A DNA stretch of 64,000 nucleotides from Saccharomonospora marina XMU15 (GTDB lineage: Bacteria > Actinomycetota > Actinomycetes > Mycobacteriales > Pseudonocardiaceae). The stretch covers positions 3,828,643-3,892,642 of the forward strand of contig NZ_CM001439.1 in NCBI RefSeq assembly GCF_000244955.1, given 5' to 3'. Both the position numbers and the translations under genes were made by a program. The notes under the pieces were generated by a model. That model worked only from the letters and a program-made list of their open reading frames with translations. It had not been told where the DNA came from and did no database searches. Position 1 is the stretch's first letter; the number at the start of each line of letters is the position of its first letter. Shown one piece after another: positions 1 to 8,786 of this stretch.

Positions 1-741
1 GACGCCCGCCACGTAGGTGGCGAGCAGGCCCGAGGCCAGCGCGAGCTGAGCAGAGGAGAAGGCGGCCACGCACACCGCCACGGCGGCCAGCGGGTAGAGC
101 CCGGTGGCGGGCAACGCGGCCCTGCGCAACGCCCACGCGCCGAGCCAGCCGAGTGCCAGCCCGATCAGCGCTCCGGCCAGTAGCTGGTAGATCACCCGCA
201 GCGGCACCGTCCAGTCGACGGTGCTACCGGTGGCCAGCAGCACCACCGCGATGTAGGTGGGCGCGTCGTTGAGGCCGGACTCGAGTTCGAGGATTCCGGA
301 CAGCCGCTTACCGATGCCCGCTGTGCGCAACACGGAGAACACCGCGGCCGCGTCGGTCGAGGCGAGCACGGCACCCCACAGCAGCGCCGTCCGCCACTCC
401 AGTTGGAACAGCCAGTGCAGCGCGGCACCGGTGACCGCGACGGTGACACCGACCGCCACTGTGGACAGTGCGATGCCGGGCCCGAGCACCGGTCTGATGT
501 CCGACCATCGGGTGGTGATCCCACCTTCGGTGAGGATCATCACCAGCGCCGCGAGACCGAGGCTCTGGGTCAGCGTGGGATTGTCGAACTCGACGCCGAA
601 ACCGGCCTCTCCGATGAGGACGCCGATACCGAGGTACAGCAGCAGTGACGGCAGGCCGAGCCGGATCGACAACCGAACCGCGACCACGGAGGCGAGTAGG
701 ACGACGGCACCGGCACCGAGGATCACGGGAAGGTCGTCCAT
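1..741 (-). CDS. Potassium/sodium-proton antiporter (CPA1/NhaP2-like), C-terminal part cut by window edge
   Basis: The first 247 codons of an integral membrane antiporter are present; the rest lies beyond position 1. From the ATG at 741 the protein begins MDDLPVILGAGAVVLLASVV and continues with alternating hydrophobic segments. It includes a GLPSLLLYLGIGVLIGE stretch, LVMILTEGGI, and a TDAAAVFSVL motif that is typical of the ion-binding TM helix of CPA-type Na+(K+)/H+ exchangers. A GGGAGG ribosome site lies 6 nt before the ATG. The gene follows the DUF167 gene after 25 nt on the same strand and probably shares its transcript. Family (cation:proton antiporter) is clear; K+ versus Na+ specificity is not visible. 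Confidence 0.85.
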   Translation of the reverse strand, partial: MDDLPVILGAGAVVLLASVVAVRLSIRLGLPSLLLYLGIGVLIGEAGFGVEFDNPTLTQSLGLAALVMILTEGGITTRWSDIRPVLGPGIALSTVAVGVTVAVTGAALHWLFQLEWRTALLWGAVLASTDAAAVFSVLRTAGIGKRLSGILELESGLNDAPTYIAVVLLATGSTVDWTVPLRVIYQLLAGALIGLALGWLGAWALRRAALPATGLYPLAAVAVCVAAFSSAQLALASGLLATYVAGV

Positions 742-766
742 GTCACCTCCCGCGTCTCAGCCTCGT

Positions 767-1045
767 TCAGCTATCCACAATAGAGTTTCTGAGCGCGCCG
801 ACCCGGTCCTGCGACCCCTCCGGCGCGCCACGTACCTCGACCACCTTGTCCCTGGAACGCAGTCCCTTCACCACGGCCACGTCGCGCGGACGAACGGCGA
901 ACGCGGCCGCGAGCACCCGGCACAGGGCATCGTTGGCGGCACCGTCGACGGCGCGGGCCCGCACCGACACCACGAGCGCCTCGCCGAGAGCGCCGTCCCA
1001 CACCCCGCCCACGGCGTCGCGCTTGGCACCGGGCTTGACCCGCAC
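767..1045 (-). CDS. DUF167 / YggU family small protein
   Basis: About 92 residues with the DUF167 core VRVKPGAKRDAVGG, then a mixed alpha/beta region rich in small residues and ending in SIVDS. The family is widespread and its function is unknown. The start is uncertain. The frame runs back into the 3' end of ileS without an ATG, and the only usual start codon close to the conserved core is the GTG at 1045. The CTG at 1057 would add LRFA and match family length slightly better. The gene lies between ileS and the antiporter on the same strand, 52 nt after ileS. No ribosome site is convincing for either start. Confidence 0.7.
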   Translation of the reverse strand: MRVKPGAKRDAVGGVWDGALGEALVVSVRARAVDGAANDALCRVLAAAFAVRPRDVAVVKGLRSRDKVVEVRGAPEGSQDRVGALRNSIVDS

Positions 1046-1097
1046 CGCGAACCGCAGACTGTCCCATACGCGGTAACCGTGTCCGAGGTGCCGGGCG

Positions 1098-4000
1098 CTA
1101 CCGTTTCGCCACGGCGACGGTGACCTTGACGCCGTCGCCGACGGCGCCGGAGAACCCGTCCGCGACCGGGGCGTAGGAAACGTCCGCGGCCAGCGTCTCC
1201 CCCGCGACGAACGCCTCGTGGGCACGCACGGCCTCGGCGACGTCGGCAGGGGCGTCCACCGTGAGCACGATGCGGTCGGCGATGTCGAGCGAGGCGTCCC
1301 TGCGCGCCTGCTGCACCACCCGCACCAGGTCACGTGCCAGGCCTTCCCGCGCGAGTTCGGCCGTCACCTCGGTTTCGAGCAGCACGAGCCCCGAACCGCC
1401 GGGCAACTCGGCGGCCGCGCCCCGGTCCTTGGCCACGAGCCTGCGCTCGTACTCGCCGTCCAGCAGTTCCACACCGGCGGCCACCACGGCGCCGTCCGGG
1501 CTGGTTGTCCACTCGCCCGCCTTGACGGCCTTGATCACGCGCTGCACGTCCTTGCCGAGCCTCGGCCCAGCGGCCCTGGCGTTCACGGCGACCTCGAACT
1601 CCCCGTGCGCGGCGACATCGGTGGTCAGCTCCACCGACTTGACGTTCACCTCGTCGCGGATGATGTCGGTGAACGGGCGCAGCGGCTCCGCGTCCTCGGC
1701 CGCCACCAGCAGCTTCGCCAGCGGCAGCCGCACCCTCAGCTTGTTGGCCTTGCGCAGCGACAGCGCCGAGGAGCACACCTGCCGCACCCGGTCCATCGCC
1801 GTCACCAGCGCGGCGTCCGCGGGCAACTCGTCGACCAGCGGCCAGTCGGTCAGGTGCACCGATCGCCCTCCGGTCAGTCCACGCCACACGGCCTCCGTGG
1901 TGAGTGGCAGCAGCGGCGCCGCCGTACGGCACACGACCTCCAGCACCGTGTGCAGCGTGTCGATCGCGTCTCGCTCGCCCTGCCAGAACCGGTCCCGCGA
2001 GCGGCGCACGTACCAGTTGGTGAGCACCTCGAGGAAATTGCGGACCAGCGCGCAGCTCTCGGCGATGTCGTAGTTGTCGAGCGCGGCCCCGACGTCGGTG
2101 ACCAGCTCGTGGGTCTTGGCGAGGATGTAGCGGTCGAGCACGTGCGCCGAGTCGGTGCGCACCCGGCCCTCGACGCCCTCCGCCCGCGCGTACAGGGCCA
2201 GGAAGTAGTAGGAGTTCCACAACGGGAGCACGGCCTGACGCACCGCGTCCCTGATGCCCTTCTCCGTGACGATCAGGTTGCCGCCGCGCAGGATGGGGCT
2301 GGCCATGAGGTACCAGCGCATCGCGTCGGAACCGTCACGGTCGAACACCTCCGTGACGTCCGGGTAGTTGCGCAGCGACTTCGACATCTTCTGCCCGTCG
2401 GAGCCGAGCACGATGCCGTGCGAGACGCAGGTGCGAAACGCGGGACGGTCGAACAGCGCGGTAGCCAGCACGTGCAGCGTGTAGAACCAGCCACGGGTCT
2501 GGCCGATGTACTCGACGATGAAGTCGCCCGGGTAGTGGTGCTCGAACCAGTCGGCGTTGGAGAACGGGTAGTGCACCTGGGCGAACGGCATCGAACCGGA
2601 GTCGAACCACACGTCCAGCACGTCGGGCACCCGGCGCATGGTCGAGTTCCCCGTCGGGTCGTCGGGGTTGGGCCGGGTGAGCTCGTCGATGTGCGGGCGG
2701 TGCAGATCGGTGGGCCGCACCCCGAAGTCGCGCTCCAGCTCGTCCAGCGACCCGTACACGTCCACACGCGGGTAGTTCGGGTCGTCGCTGATCCACACCG
2801 GGATCGGCGTGCCCCAGTAACGGTTGCGCGAGATCGACCAGTCCCTGGCGTTCTCCAGCCACTTGCCGAACTGGCCGTCCTTGACGTGCTCGGGGTACCA
2901 GGTGATCTGCTGGTTCAGCTCGACCATACGGTCCTTGAACTCGGTCACCGCCACGAACCACGACGACACCGCCCGGTAGATGAGCGGGTTGCGGCAGCGC
3001 CAGCAGTGCGGGTAGGAGTGTTCGTAGGTCTCGTGACGCAGCAGGATCGCACCTTGCCGCGCGGCCGAGCCGGTGCCGTTCTTCAGATCCTTGATGATGT
3101 TGGCGTTGGCGTCGAAGACGTTCTGGCCCTCGTAGTCGGGCACCTGCGCGTCGAACCGGCCCTTGGAGTCCACCGGCGTCACCGGGGTGATGCCCGCCGC
3201 GTCGGTGACGGCCTTGTCCTCCTCACCGTAGGCGGGCGCGATGTGGACGATGCCGGTGCCGTCGTCGGTGGTGACGTAGTCGGCGGCGAGCACCCGGTGA
3301 GCGTTCTCGTGGCCCACGAAGTACGGGAACGGCGGGGCGTACCGGGTACCGAGCAGGTCGGCTCCGTTGTAACTGCCCAGCACACGGGGTTGCTCGCCGA
3401 GTTCCTTGGCGTAGGCGGCCAGCCGGGCCTGAGCGAGCAGGAACCGCTCGCCCGAGCCCTCCTGCTCCACGAGCACGTAGTCGACGTCGGGGTGCACGGC
3501 GGTGGCGAGGTTCGACGGCACCGTCCACGGGGTCGTCGTCCAGATCAGCAGGTAGGCGCCGTCGAGTTCGTTGTCGTTGCCCTCGACGCGATAGCCGATG
3601 GTGACAGCGGGGTCCTGCCTGCTCGCGTAGACGTCCTCGTCCATGCGCAGTTCGTGGTTGGAAAGCGGAGTCTCGTCGCGCCAGCAGTACGGCAGCACCC
3701 GGTAGCCCTCGTAAACGAGGCCCTTGTCCCACAGTTGCTTGAACGCCCAGATCACCGACTCCATGTAGGTGACGTCGAGCGTCTTGTAGTCGTGGTCGAA
3801 GTCGACCCAGCGCGCCTGCCGGGTGACGTACTCCCGCCACTCGCCGGTGTAGCGCAGCACCGATTCCCGGCACGCCTGGTTGAACTCGGCGATGCCCATG
3901 TCGTCGATCTGCGACTTGTCCGTGATGCCCAGCTGGCGCTCGGCCTCCAGTTCGGCGGGAAGCCCGTGGGTGTCCCAACCGAAGCGACGCTCGACCCGCC

Positions 4001-4271
4001 TGCCGCGCATGGTCTGGTAGCGGGGCACGATGTCCTTGACGTACCCGGTGAGCAGGTGCCCGTAGTGCGGCAGCCCGTTGGCGAAGGGTGGGCCGTCGTA
4101 GAAGACGTACTCGTTACTTCCGTTGGTGCCCGGCTCGCGGGCCTCCACGGTGGCGGCGAAGGTCCCGTCGGCCTCCCAGTAGCCGAGCACATCCTTCTCC
4201 AGCGCGGGAAACGACGGCTGGGCGGGCACCTGGTCGGCGGGCTGCGCGCCGAAGGAAGCCTTGGGGTACAT
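1098..4271 (-). CDS. ileS: Isoleucyl-tRNA synthetase, long actinobacterial/eukaryote-like type
   Basis: Charges tRNA-Ile with isoleucine in the cytoplasm. The 1057-residue protein has the class I signature HYGH in [16 protein letters not shown] near residue 75, the catalytic loop [13 protein letters not shown] near residue 635, an editing (CP1) insertion between them, and a C-terminal anticodon-binding region. Its length and the [12 protein letters not shown] form match the type II (eukaryote-like) IleRS found in actinobacteria, which in several species tolerates mupirocin; resistance here is only inferred. The start [10 protein letters not shown] at 4271 is chosen because GAGGAG sits 10 nt upstream and the frame before it is T-box leader. 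The gene is controlled by a T-box (separate entry). Confidence 0.97.
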   Translation of the reverse strand: MYPKASFGAQPADQVPAQPSFPALEKDVLGYWEADGTFAATVEAREPGTNGSNEYVFYDGPPFANGLPHYGHLLTGYVKDIVPRYQTMRGRRVERRFGWDTHGLPAELEAERQLGITDKSQIDDMGIAEFNQACRESVLRYTGEWREYVTRQARWVDFDHDYKTLDVTYMESVIWAFKQLWDKGLVYEGYRVLPYCWRDETPLSNHELRMDEDVYASRQDPAVTIGYRVEGNDNELDGAYLLIWTTTPWTVPSNLATAVHPDVDYVLVEQEGSGERFLLAQARLAAYAKELGEQPRVLGSYNGADLLGTRYAPPFPYFVGHENAHRVLAADYVTTDDGTGIVHIAPAYGEEDKAVTDAAGITPVTPVDSKGRFDAQVPDYEGQNVFDANANIIKDLKNGTGSAARQGAILLRHETYEHSYPHCWRCRNPLIYRAVSSWFVAVTEFKDRMVELNQQITWYPEHVKDGQFGKWLENARDWSISRNRYWGTPIPVWISDDPNYPRVDVYGSLDELERDFGVRPTDLHRPHIDELTRPNPDDPTGNSTMRRVPDVLDVWFDSGSMPFAQVHYPFSNADWFEHHYPGDFIVEYIGQTRGWFYTLHVLATALFDRPAFRTCVSHGIVLGSDGQKMSKSLRNYPDVTEVFDRDGSDAMRWYLMASPILRGGNLIVTEKGIRDAVRQAVLPLWNSYYFLALYARAEGVEGRVRTDSAHVLDRYILAKTHELVTDVGAALDNYDIAESCALVRNFLEVLTNWYVRRSRDRFWQGERDAIDTLHTVLEVVCRTAAPLLPLTTEAVWRGLTGGRSVHLTDWPLVDELPADAALVTAMDRVRQVCSSALSLRKANKLRVRLPLAKLLVAAEDAEPLRPFTDIIRDEVNVKSVELTTDVAAHGEFEVAVNARAAGPRLGKDVQRVIKAVKAGEWTTSPDGAVVAAGVELLDGEYERRLVAKDRGAAAELPGGSGLVLLETEVTAELAREGLARDLVRVVQQARRDASLDIADRIVLTVDAPADVAEAVRAHEAFVAGETLAADVSYAPVADGFSGAVGDGVKVTVAVAKR

Positions 4272-4510
4272 CGGGGTGCGCTCCTCGCGGTTCGGCTGTC
4301 TCGCACGGGCTCGCGTACGCGAGCCCACACGGGGACGACACGGCGCCTCTTCCGCGCGCGTTCCGCGGTACCACCCCGCTTGCCCACGCCCAGGGCGTGG
4401 ACCTCTCGTTCGACGGCTGTGACGGGCCGCTGCCGTCCGGTTCTACTGAGGCTGTCGCCCGTTCTTCCGGAAGCTCCCCGGTGATGGCCGGATCGTCGCC
4501 TTGTACTGCC
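4272..4510 (-). promoter_or_regulatory. T-box riboswitch (Ile, translational type) upstream of ileS
   Basis: Read on the minus strand, the ileS leader has a Stem I region with CCGGCCATCACCGGGGAGC, in which the specifier ATC (isoleucine) lies at 4485-4483. It also has a CAGTAGAACCGGACGG block and the nearly invariant T-box sequence GGTGGTACCGCGG at about 4375-4363. No T-run terminator follows; the ileS Shine-Dalgarno GAGGAG lies at the 3' end. This is the arrangement of actinobacterial ileS T-boxes that control translation by sequestering the ribosome site until uncharged tRNA-Ile binds. The transcription start was not identified, so the 5' limit is approximate. Confidence 0.95.
4307..4326 (-). 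repeat. Perfect 20-bp palindrome in the ileS leader, between T-box and Shine-Dalgarno
   Basis: GGGCTCGCGTACGCGAGCCC is self-complementary over 20 bp. It lies between the T-box consensus (about 37 nt upstream) and the ileS ribosome site (about 20 nt downstream). It probably forms an extra hairpin in the expression platform, either part of the sequestrator or a spacer helix. Its exact role is inferred from position only. Confidence 0.75.
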
Positions 4511-4553
4511 CAGATTAACGGGTCACTGGCAACCGTTGGTGACCGGACCCGTG

Positions 4554-5159
4554 CTACTTGCGGAAGGTGCGCTTGCCCCGGCGCCGGGACGCGAGCGTGG
4601 CGTCCGGCCCGCACCGCGCGCACGGGGTGAAGCCCAACTCGCGGGCCTCCTTGACGGCGAGCGGAATGGTGGCCCTCGCCTGCAACCAGTCGCATCCCGA
4701 GAGGTGGTAGCGCGGGTGTTCGTCCACGACGAGTACCTCGGCGTCCATCTCGGAGACCACGAGCAGGTCCGCGGCGTCGGTCTCCTCCTCGGCGGGCTCG
4801 CCGTCGCGCTCCTCCACGGTGCCCGTGCGTGGAGCTCGTGCCGTGCCGGTCGTTGTGGCGGTCGGCTCGGCCGCGGAAGCCCCTTCCGACCCCACTGCCG
4901 ACTCGGCGGCCGGTTCCGGCTTGCCCTCCTCCGTCGAGGTGGGCTCGCCGTCCCCTTCACCGTCGGCTTCGGCGGCCTCCGACGAGCCGGACTCGGTGAC
5001 CGCCGCCGACCTCCTGCGCCACCAGTCGACGACGAGCAAAGCACCCGCCAGCACGGACAACCCGATGGAGATCCACGCCCAGAGGGAGTTTGCCGTCACG
5101 AGCGCGGCGACCACCAGCCCGAGCGCGGCGAGTACCAGGATGAGGACGATGTAGAGCAC
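4554..5159 (-). CDS. Two-helix membrane protein with C-terminal Cys cluster, function unknown
   Basis: 201 residues starting with GTG. Residues 1-50 hold two membrane segments (MLYIVLILVLAALGLVVAAL and SIGLSVLAGALLVVDWW). Residues 50-135 are a Glu/Ser/Ala-rich acidic linker. The C-terminal 65 residues hold HPRYHLSGCDWL, then about 25 residues further PCARCGPDATL, followed by a basic tail. The C-x(~25)-C-x2-C pattern suggests a small metal-binding fold resembling those labelled Ada-type metal-binding or DksA/zinc-ribbon-like; this is inference. It lies between wag31 and ileS on the same strand, after a hairpin terminator. No known gene name is recognised. Confidence 0.75.
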   Translation of the reverse strand: MLYIVLILVLAALGLVVAALVTANSLWAWISIGLSVLAGALLVVDWWRRRSAAVTESGSSEAAEADGEGDGEPTSTEEGKPEPAAESAVGSEGASAAEPTATTTGTARAPRTGTVEERDGEPAEEETDAADLLVVSEMDAEVLVVDEHPRYHLSGCDWLQARATIPLAVKEARELGFTPCARCGPDATLASRRRGKRTFRK

Positions 5160-5318
5160 GGTGAATTACAACACGAAACCGAGCAGGAACGGCTCCGACC
5201 CTCCAGCGAGTGTCGGAACCGTACCGATGCGTGACATCGACCGGACAACCAGTCCGTCAGAGGACAGCGACCACAGCGACCTCAGTGCACCTCGGTGACC
5301 TGAGTGGCCGGACCTGCC

Positions 5319-5336
5319 TCAGCCGGACCCGGCTGA
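5319..5336 (-). terminator. Hairpin terminator after wag31
   Basis: TCAGCCGGACCCGGCTGA is a perfect inverted repeat (8-bp arms, 2-nt centre) that starts 3 nt beyond the wag31 stop codon. It has no T-run, as is usual for actinobacterial terminators. It would end the dcw transcript. Confidence 0.6.
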
Positions 5337-5338
5337 AC

Positions 5339-6205
5339 TCAGCCTGCCTCGGCCCTTGGACCGAACGAGTAGCCCTGGCCGGTGCTGCTCCCGCCGCTCG
5401 TGCTCGACTGGCTGGAGCCGGAGGAGGCGGACGCGGGTGCGGCGGAGCCACGGTCGTCGAGTTCGCGCAACTGTGACTCGAGGAACCCGCGCAGGCGCGT
5501 ACGGTACTCGCGCTCGATCGTGCGCAGCTCCTCGATCTTCTTGTTGAGCGAGCTCTTCTCGGTGTTGAGGTTGTTCATCGTCTCGGTGTACTTGCGCTGC
5601 GCCTCGCGATCCATGTTGGTCGCCTTCTCGCGCGCCTGCCGCTCCAGCGTCTCCGCCCTGGTGCGTGCGTCGTTGAGCATGGTCTCCGCGCGGGTACGCG
5701 CCTCGTTGACCATGGAGTCGGCCTTCGACCTGGCGTCGGAGAGCAACTGCTCGGACTTGGTCCTCGCCTCTGCGAGCATGCTGTCCGACTCGGTCTTGGC
5801 CTCGGCGGTGAGCCGGTCGGCCATCTCCTGTGCCAGCCCCAGCACCTTCGCGGCCTGCACGTTGGGCTCGCCGCTGTCGCCCATGAACCCGTGGGTCTGG
5901 GTCTGCTCCATGGCCGAGGTCGGCGGGGGCACGGGCGCCAGCCTGCGCGACGGAGTCTCGTCGCGGGGGATGTGCTGCTGTGCGCCCGCGGCCTTGGCGG
6001 ACTCCAGCTCGCTACGAGTCGATTCCAACTCGGCATCGAGCTGTTCGACCTGCTGCCGCAGCTCGTTATTGTCCTCAATCAACCGCGCAAGCTCGGTCTC
6101 CACCAGGTCGAGGAAGGCGTCCACCTCGTCCTCGTTATAGCCCCGCTTGCCGATTGGAGGCTTGCTGAACGCGACGTTATGCACGTCAGCAGGGGTCAAC
6201 GACAT
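5339..6205 (-). CDS. wag31: DivIVA/Wag31 polar growth and cell-shape protein
   Basis: Coiled-coil scaffold that marks curved membrane at poles and septa and directs apical wall synthesis in rod-shaped actinobacteria. The 288-residue protein begins with the DivIVA membrane-binding domain ([34 protein letters not shown]). A long heptad-type coiled coil follows (about residues 35-75), then a Pro/Thr-rich linker, and a second coiled coil (about 120-250) full of repeating EART/DART and AETML units. The tail is Ser/Gly-rich. Start ATG at 6205 has GAGGTGATCTG upstream. It is the last gene of the dcw run, 51 nt after yggT, and is followed by a hairpin terminator. Confidence 0.96.
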   Translation of the reverse strand: MSLTPADVHNVAFSKPPIGKRGYNEDEVDAFLDLVETELARLIEDNNELRQQVEQLDAELESTRSELESAKAAGAQQHIPRDETPSRRLAPVPPPTSAMEQTQTHGFMGDSGEPNVQAAKVLGLAQEMADRLTAEAKTESDSMLAEARTKSEQLLSDARSKADSMVNEARTRAETMLNDARTRAETLERQAREKATNMDREAQRKYTETMNNLNTEKSSLNKKIEELRTIEREYRTRLRGFLESQLRELDDRGSAAPASASSGSSQSSTSGGSSTGQGYSFGPRAEAG

Positions 6206-6256
6206 CAGATCACCTCACGCACTCCATGGCCTGCCGGACGCATCCCCGATTCCCCG

Positions 6257-6559
6257 TTACCCGGGATACGCCAGTTGCATCAGTATGAACACAACCAACA
6301 GCAGCACCATAATCGATAGGTCCAGCCCGACGCCGCCGATCCGCATGATCGGAATAATCCGACGGACGAGTCGAACGGGTGGGTCGGTCACTGTGTAGAT
6401 GGTCTCGAGCGTCACCGCAACTCCGCCCGCCGGACGCCAGTCGCGGGCGAACGCTCTGACGAGCTCCACCACGATGCGCGCCATCAGCAGCAGCCAGAAG
6501 GCGAAGAGCAGCCAGTACAGGATCAAGCGGACCGCTTCCACAGCTCCACTCTGCCACAC
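6257..6559 (-). CDS. YggT family membrane protein
   Basis: A 100-residue protein with two membrane segments (residues 8-30 and about 75-97) and the family-typical loop DPPVRLVRRIIP between them. YggT proteins accompany the division cluster in Gram-positives and have been linked to osmotic protection or division-site roles; the biochemical function is unknown. The start at 6559 is GTG. A second in-frame GTG at 6541 is possible and would remove six residues. It lies 14 nt after sepF and 51 nt before wag31. Confidence 0.88.
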   Translation of the reverse strand: MWQSGAVEAVRLILYWLLFAFWLLLMARIVVELVRAFARDWRPAGGVAVTLETIYTVTDPPVRLVRRIIPIMRIGGVGLDLSIMVLLLVVFILMQLAYPG

Positions 6560-6573
6560 GTCCGAACGGGGGA

Positions 6574-7191
6574 TCAGTGCCGTAGGAACAAGCCGCCCTC
6601 GGCGATGCGCCTGCGGTCCTCCGCGGTCACATCCACGTCGGGGGGTGAGAGCAAGAACACCTTGTTGGTGACCTTGTCCATCGAGCCGCGCAGCGCGAAG
6701 GCCAGGCCCGCGGCGAAGTCGACGAGACGCTTGGCGTCGGCGTTCTCCATCTCGGTGAGGTTGATGATCACCGGGGTGCCGTCCCGGTACGCCTCACCGA
6801 TCTCCCGCGCCTCGACGTAGCTGGTCGGGTGCAGCGTGATGATGCGGCTCAACGGGTCACGCGCGGGCTGGCGGGCAGGCTCGGAGGCCGGCCGCAGCCT
6901 GGCCACCGGATCGGGTTGACGATCGACCGCCAGCGAGCCGTGCACGGGCGGCTCCGAGGCCTCCACCCGGCGGCGGGTACGCGGGGGCGGGGGCTCCGGG
7001 TCGTCGAACTCGTCCATCACGTGGTAGCGCGGCCGTGGCCTGCGTGGCTGCGTCTCCTTGTAGGAGCGCTCGCCGTAGCCGTCGTAGTCGTCGTCGGAGT
7101 AGCCGCCGCGCCGGTCGTCGTACTCGTAGTCGTAGTCGTCTTCGGCAGGGACCATTCCGAAGTAGGCCTTCAGCTTCTGCAGCGCGCTCAT
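6574..7191 (-). CDS. sepF: SepF cell division protein
   Basis: Membrane-associated FtsZ partner that replaces FtsA in actinobacteria. The 205-residue protein starts with the amphipathic anchor [19 protein letters not shown], followed by an acidic, Tyr/Asp-rich region and a linker. The C-terminal SepF/DUF552 domain (about residues 115-205) contains [27 protein letters not shown] and [15 protein letters not shown]. The start at 7191 is preferred over an upstream in-frame codon because GAGGGAG lies just before it and the anchor helix is normally N-terminal. Confidence 0.95.
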   Translation of the reverse strand: MSALQKLKAYFGMVPAEDDYDYEYDDRRGGYSDDDYDGYGERSYKETQPRRPRPRYHVMDEFDDPEPPPPRTRRRVEASEPPVHGSLAVDRQPDPVARLRPASEPARQPARDPLSRIITLHPTSYVEAREIGEAYRDGTPVIINLTEMENADAKRLVDFAAGLAFALRGSMDKVTNKVFLLSPPDVDVTAEDRRRIAEGGLFLRH

Positions 7192-7272
7192 GCCACTCCC
7201 TCGCCCTCCGCGATAGCGGTCCCCACCGTTGACGCTCGGTCGCACCGACGAAAGTCGTCGTGGTCAACCTCT

Positions 7273-8007
7273 CTACGGCGAGGCTAGACCGCGACGCCCG
7301 AGCAGCGCGGTTCCGACACGCACACAGGTCGAGCCATGCGCGATCGCGGCCTCCAGGTCGCCGCTCATCCCGGCGGACAACTCGGTGGCCTGCGGGTGGT
7401 TCGCGCGAAGGCGCTCGGCGGCGCGCGCCAGCCGTTCGAACGCGGGCGCCGGATCGGCGCCGAGCGGCGCGACGGCCATGAGGCCCCGCAAGTGCAGAAT
7501 CTCACTGTTGTGGGTGACCTGATCGGCCAGCTCAGCAAGCTCATCGAGCGGGCACCCGCCCCGTGAGGGATCGTTGTCCAGGCTGGCTTGGAGCAACACG
7601 TCCAGTGGCCGCTGCGCCTCGCCCGCGTCCAGCGCCGCCCGCATCGCGCGAGCGAGCGCGGCCACCAGGCGCGGCGAGTCCACCGACTGCACCTCCTGCG
7701 CCCACCGCGCCACGGAACGGGCCTTGTTGCGCTGCAGCCGCCCGACCATGTGCCAGCGGATCGCCGCCCCGGGGCGCAGCCGCGCCACCTCGCGTGCCTT
7801 CGCGCCTGCCTCCTGGTCACGGTTCTCCGCGAGGTCGGTGACGCCGAGGTCGGCGAGCAGCGCCGCGTCGGCGGCGGGAAAGGTCTTGGTCACGGCGAGC
7901 AATCGCACCTCATCGGGTGACCGGTTCGCCGCGGCGCAGGCCTTGGCGATGCGGTCGCGGACGGCGGCCAGCGCGTCGGCGAGTTCGGCCTCGCGCCGCA
8001 CCGTCAC
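7273..8007 (-). CDS. ylmE: YggS/YlmE family PLP-homeostasis protein
   Basis: A 244-residue single-domain TIM-barrel protein that binds pyridoxal 5'-phosphate and buffers its level; no enzyme activity is known. The PLP lysine is in LLAVTKTFPA near residue 37. The family motifs WHMVGRLQRNKAR and LRGLMAVAP, and the phosphate-binding MSGDLEAAIAHGSTCVRVGTALLG, follow in order. The GTG start overlaps the pgeF stop codon by 4 nt (GTGA), so the two genes are translationally coupled. The order pgeF-ylmE-sepF-yggT-wag31 is the standard actinobacterial arrangement downstream of ftsZ. Confidence 0.94.
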   Translation of the reverse strand: MTVRREAELADALAAVRDRIAKACAAANRSPDEVRLLAVTKTFPAADAALLADLGVTDLAENRDQEAGAKAREVARLRPGAAIRWHMVGRLQRNKARSVARWAQEVQSVDSPRLVAALARAMRAALDAGEAQRPLDVLLQASLDNDPSRGGCPLDELAELADQVTHNSEILHLRGLMAVAPLGADPAPAFERLARAAERLRANHPQATELSAGMSGDLEAAIAHGSTCVRVGTALLGRRGLASP

Positions 8008-8708
8008 TCCTCCAACCAGGTGATCGCGGCCAGCCTCCCCGTCGGCTGCTGCCGCCGGTGGCTGAACAGGGTGGGGTCCTCGACGGTGCACCTCGGGTCG
8101 ACGCCGATCCTGCCGACCCCGAGGTCGGCGAGCTGGCGCCACAACCCGGCGCGCAGGTCCAGCGCCGGTGTCCCGCTACGGCTGCGGCAGGCGCTGCCGG
8201 GCAGGTGTGCCTCCACGTCGTCGACCATCTCCTGGGGCACCTCGTAGCACGCACCGCAGACGGCGGGGCCGAGTAACGCCTCCATCCGGTGCGGCTCGGC
8301 GCCGACCGAGCGCATCGCCTCGATCGCCGACGGCACCACACCGACCCGTGCCCCCACCCTGCCCGCGTGCACTGCGGCCACCACACCGGCCACCGGGTCA
8401 CCGAGCAGCACCGGCACGCAGTCGGCGACCAACGCGACCAACGCGATGCCCGGTCGGTCGGTCACGAGCGCGTCGGTCGCCTCGGCCGGGGCTTGCTCGG
8501 TGCCGTCCACGATCGTCGCCGTACGGCCGTGGACCTGTTCCATCCAGGCGAGATCGTGTTGGGAAAGGCCGAGTTCGGCGGCGAGGCGGCGCCGGTTCGC
8601 CGCGACGGCGGCGGGGTCGTCTCCGACGTGGTCGCCGAGGTTGAACGAGTCGAACGGCGGCTTCGAGACGCCGCCTTCCCTGGTCGTGACGATCCGCCTG
8701 ATGCGCAA
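8004..8708 (-). CDS. pgeF: Peptidoglycan editing factor / laccase-domain (YlmD, YfiH) protein
   Basis: A 234-residue member of the multicopper-oxidase-like YfiH/YlmD family. Members have purine nucleoside phosphorylase or laccase activity, and in E. coli the homologue (PgeF) removes misincorporated residues in muropeptide precursors. The metal-site motifs are present: MEQVHG, ADCVPVLL and AAVHAGRVG; the last is usually HAGWRG, so one position deviates. A Cys-containing GPAVCGACYEVP follows. The gene lies between ftsZ (78 nt) and ylmE (4-nt overlap). Confidence 0.9.
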   Translation of the reverse strand: MRIRRIVTTREGGVSKPPFDSFNLGDHVGDDPAAVAANRRRLAAELGLSQHDLAWMEQVHGRTATIVDGTEQAPAEATDALVTDRPGIALVALVADCVPVLLGDPVAGVVAAVHAGRVGARVGVVPSAIEAMRSVGAEPHRMEALLGPAVCGACYEVPQEMVDDVEAHLPGSACRSRSGTPALDLRAGLWRQLADLGVGRIGVDPRCTVEDPTLFSHRRQQPTGRLAAITWLEE

Positions 8709-8786
8709 CCGAGAACCCCTTCATCGTGCTGACCCACTAGTACCACGCCGAGGGCCCTCCCGGGCTCCCGGCTGGACTCGGCCGGT

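Noticed and set aside
4272-4328. Upstream start for ileS giving an extra 19 residues ([11 protein letters not shown]).
   Set aside because: This segment is T-box leader with the palindrome and the Shine-Dalgarno for the later ATG.
1218-4484. A very long open frame (1088 codons) on the plus strand opposite ileS.
   Set aside because: It mirrors the GC-rich codon pattern of ileS on the other strand, has His/Arg/Val-rich low-complexity composition and no recognisable domain.
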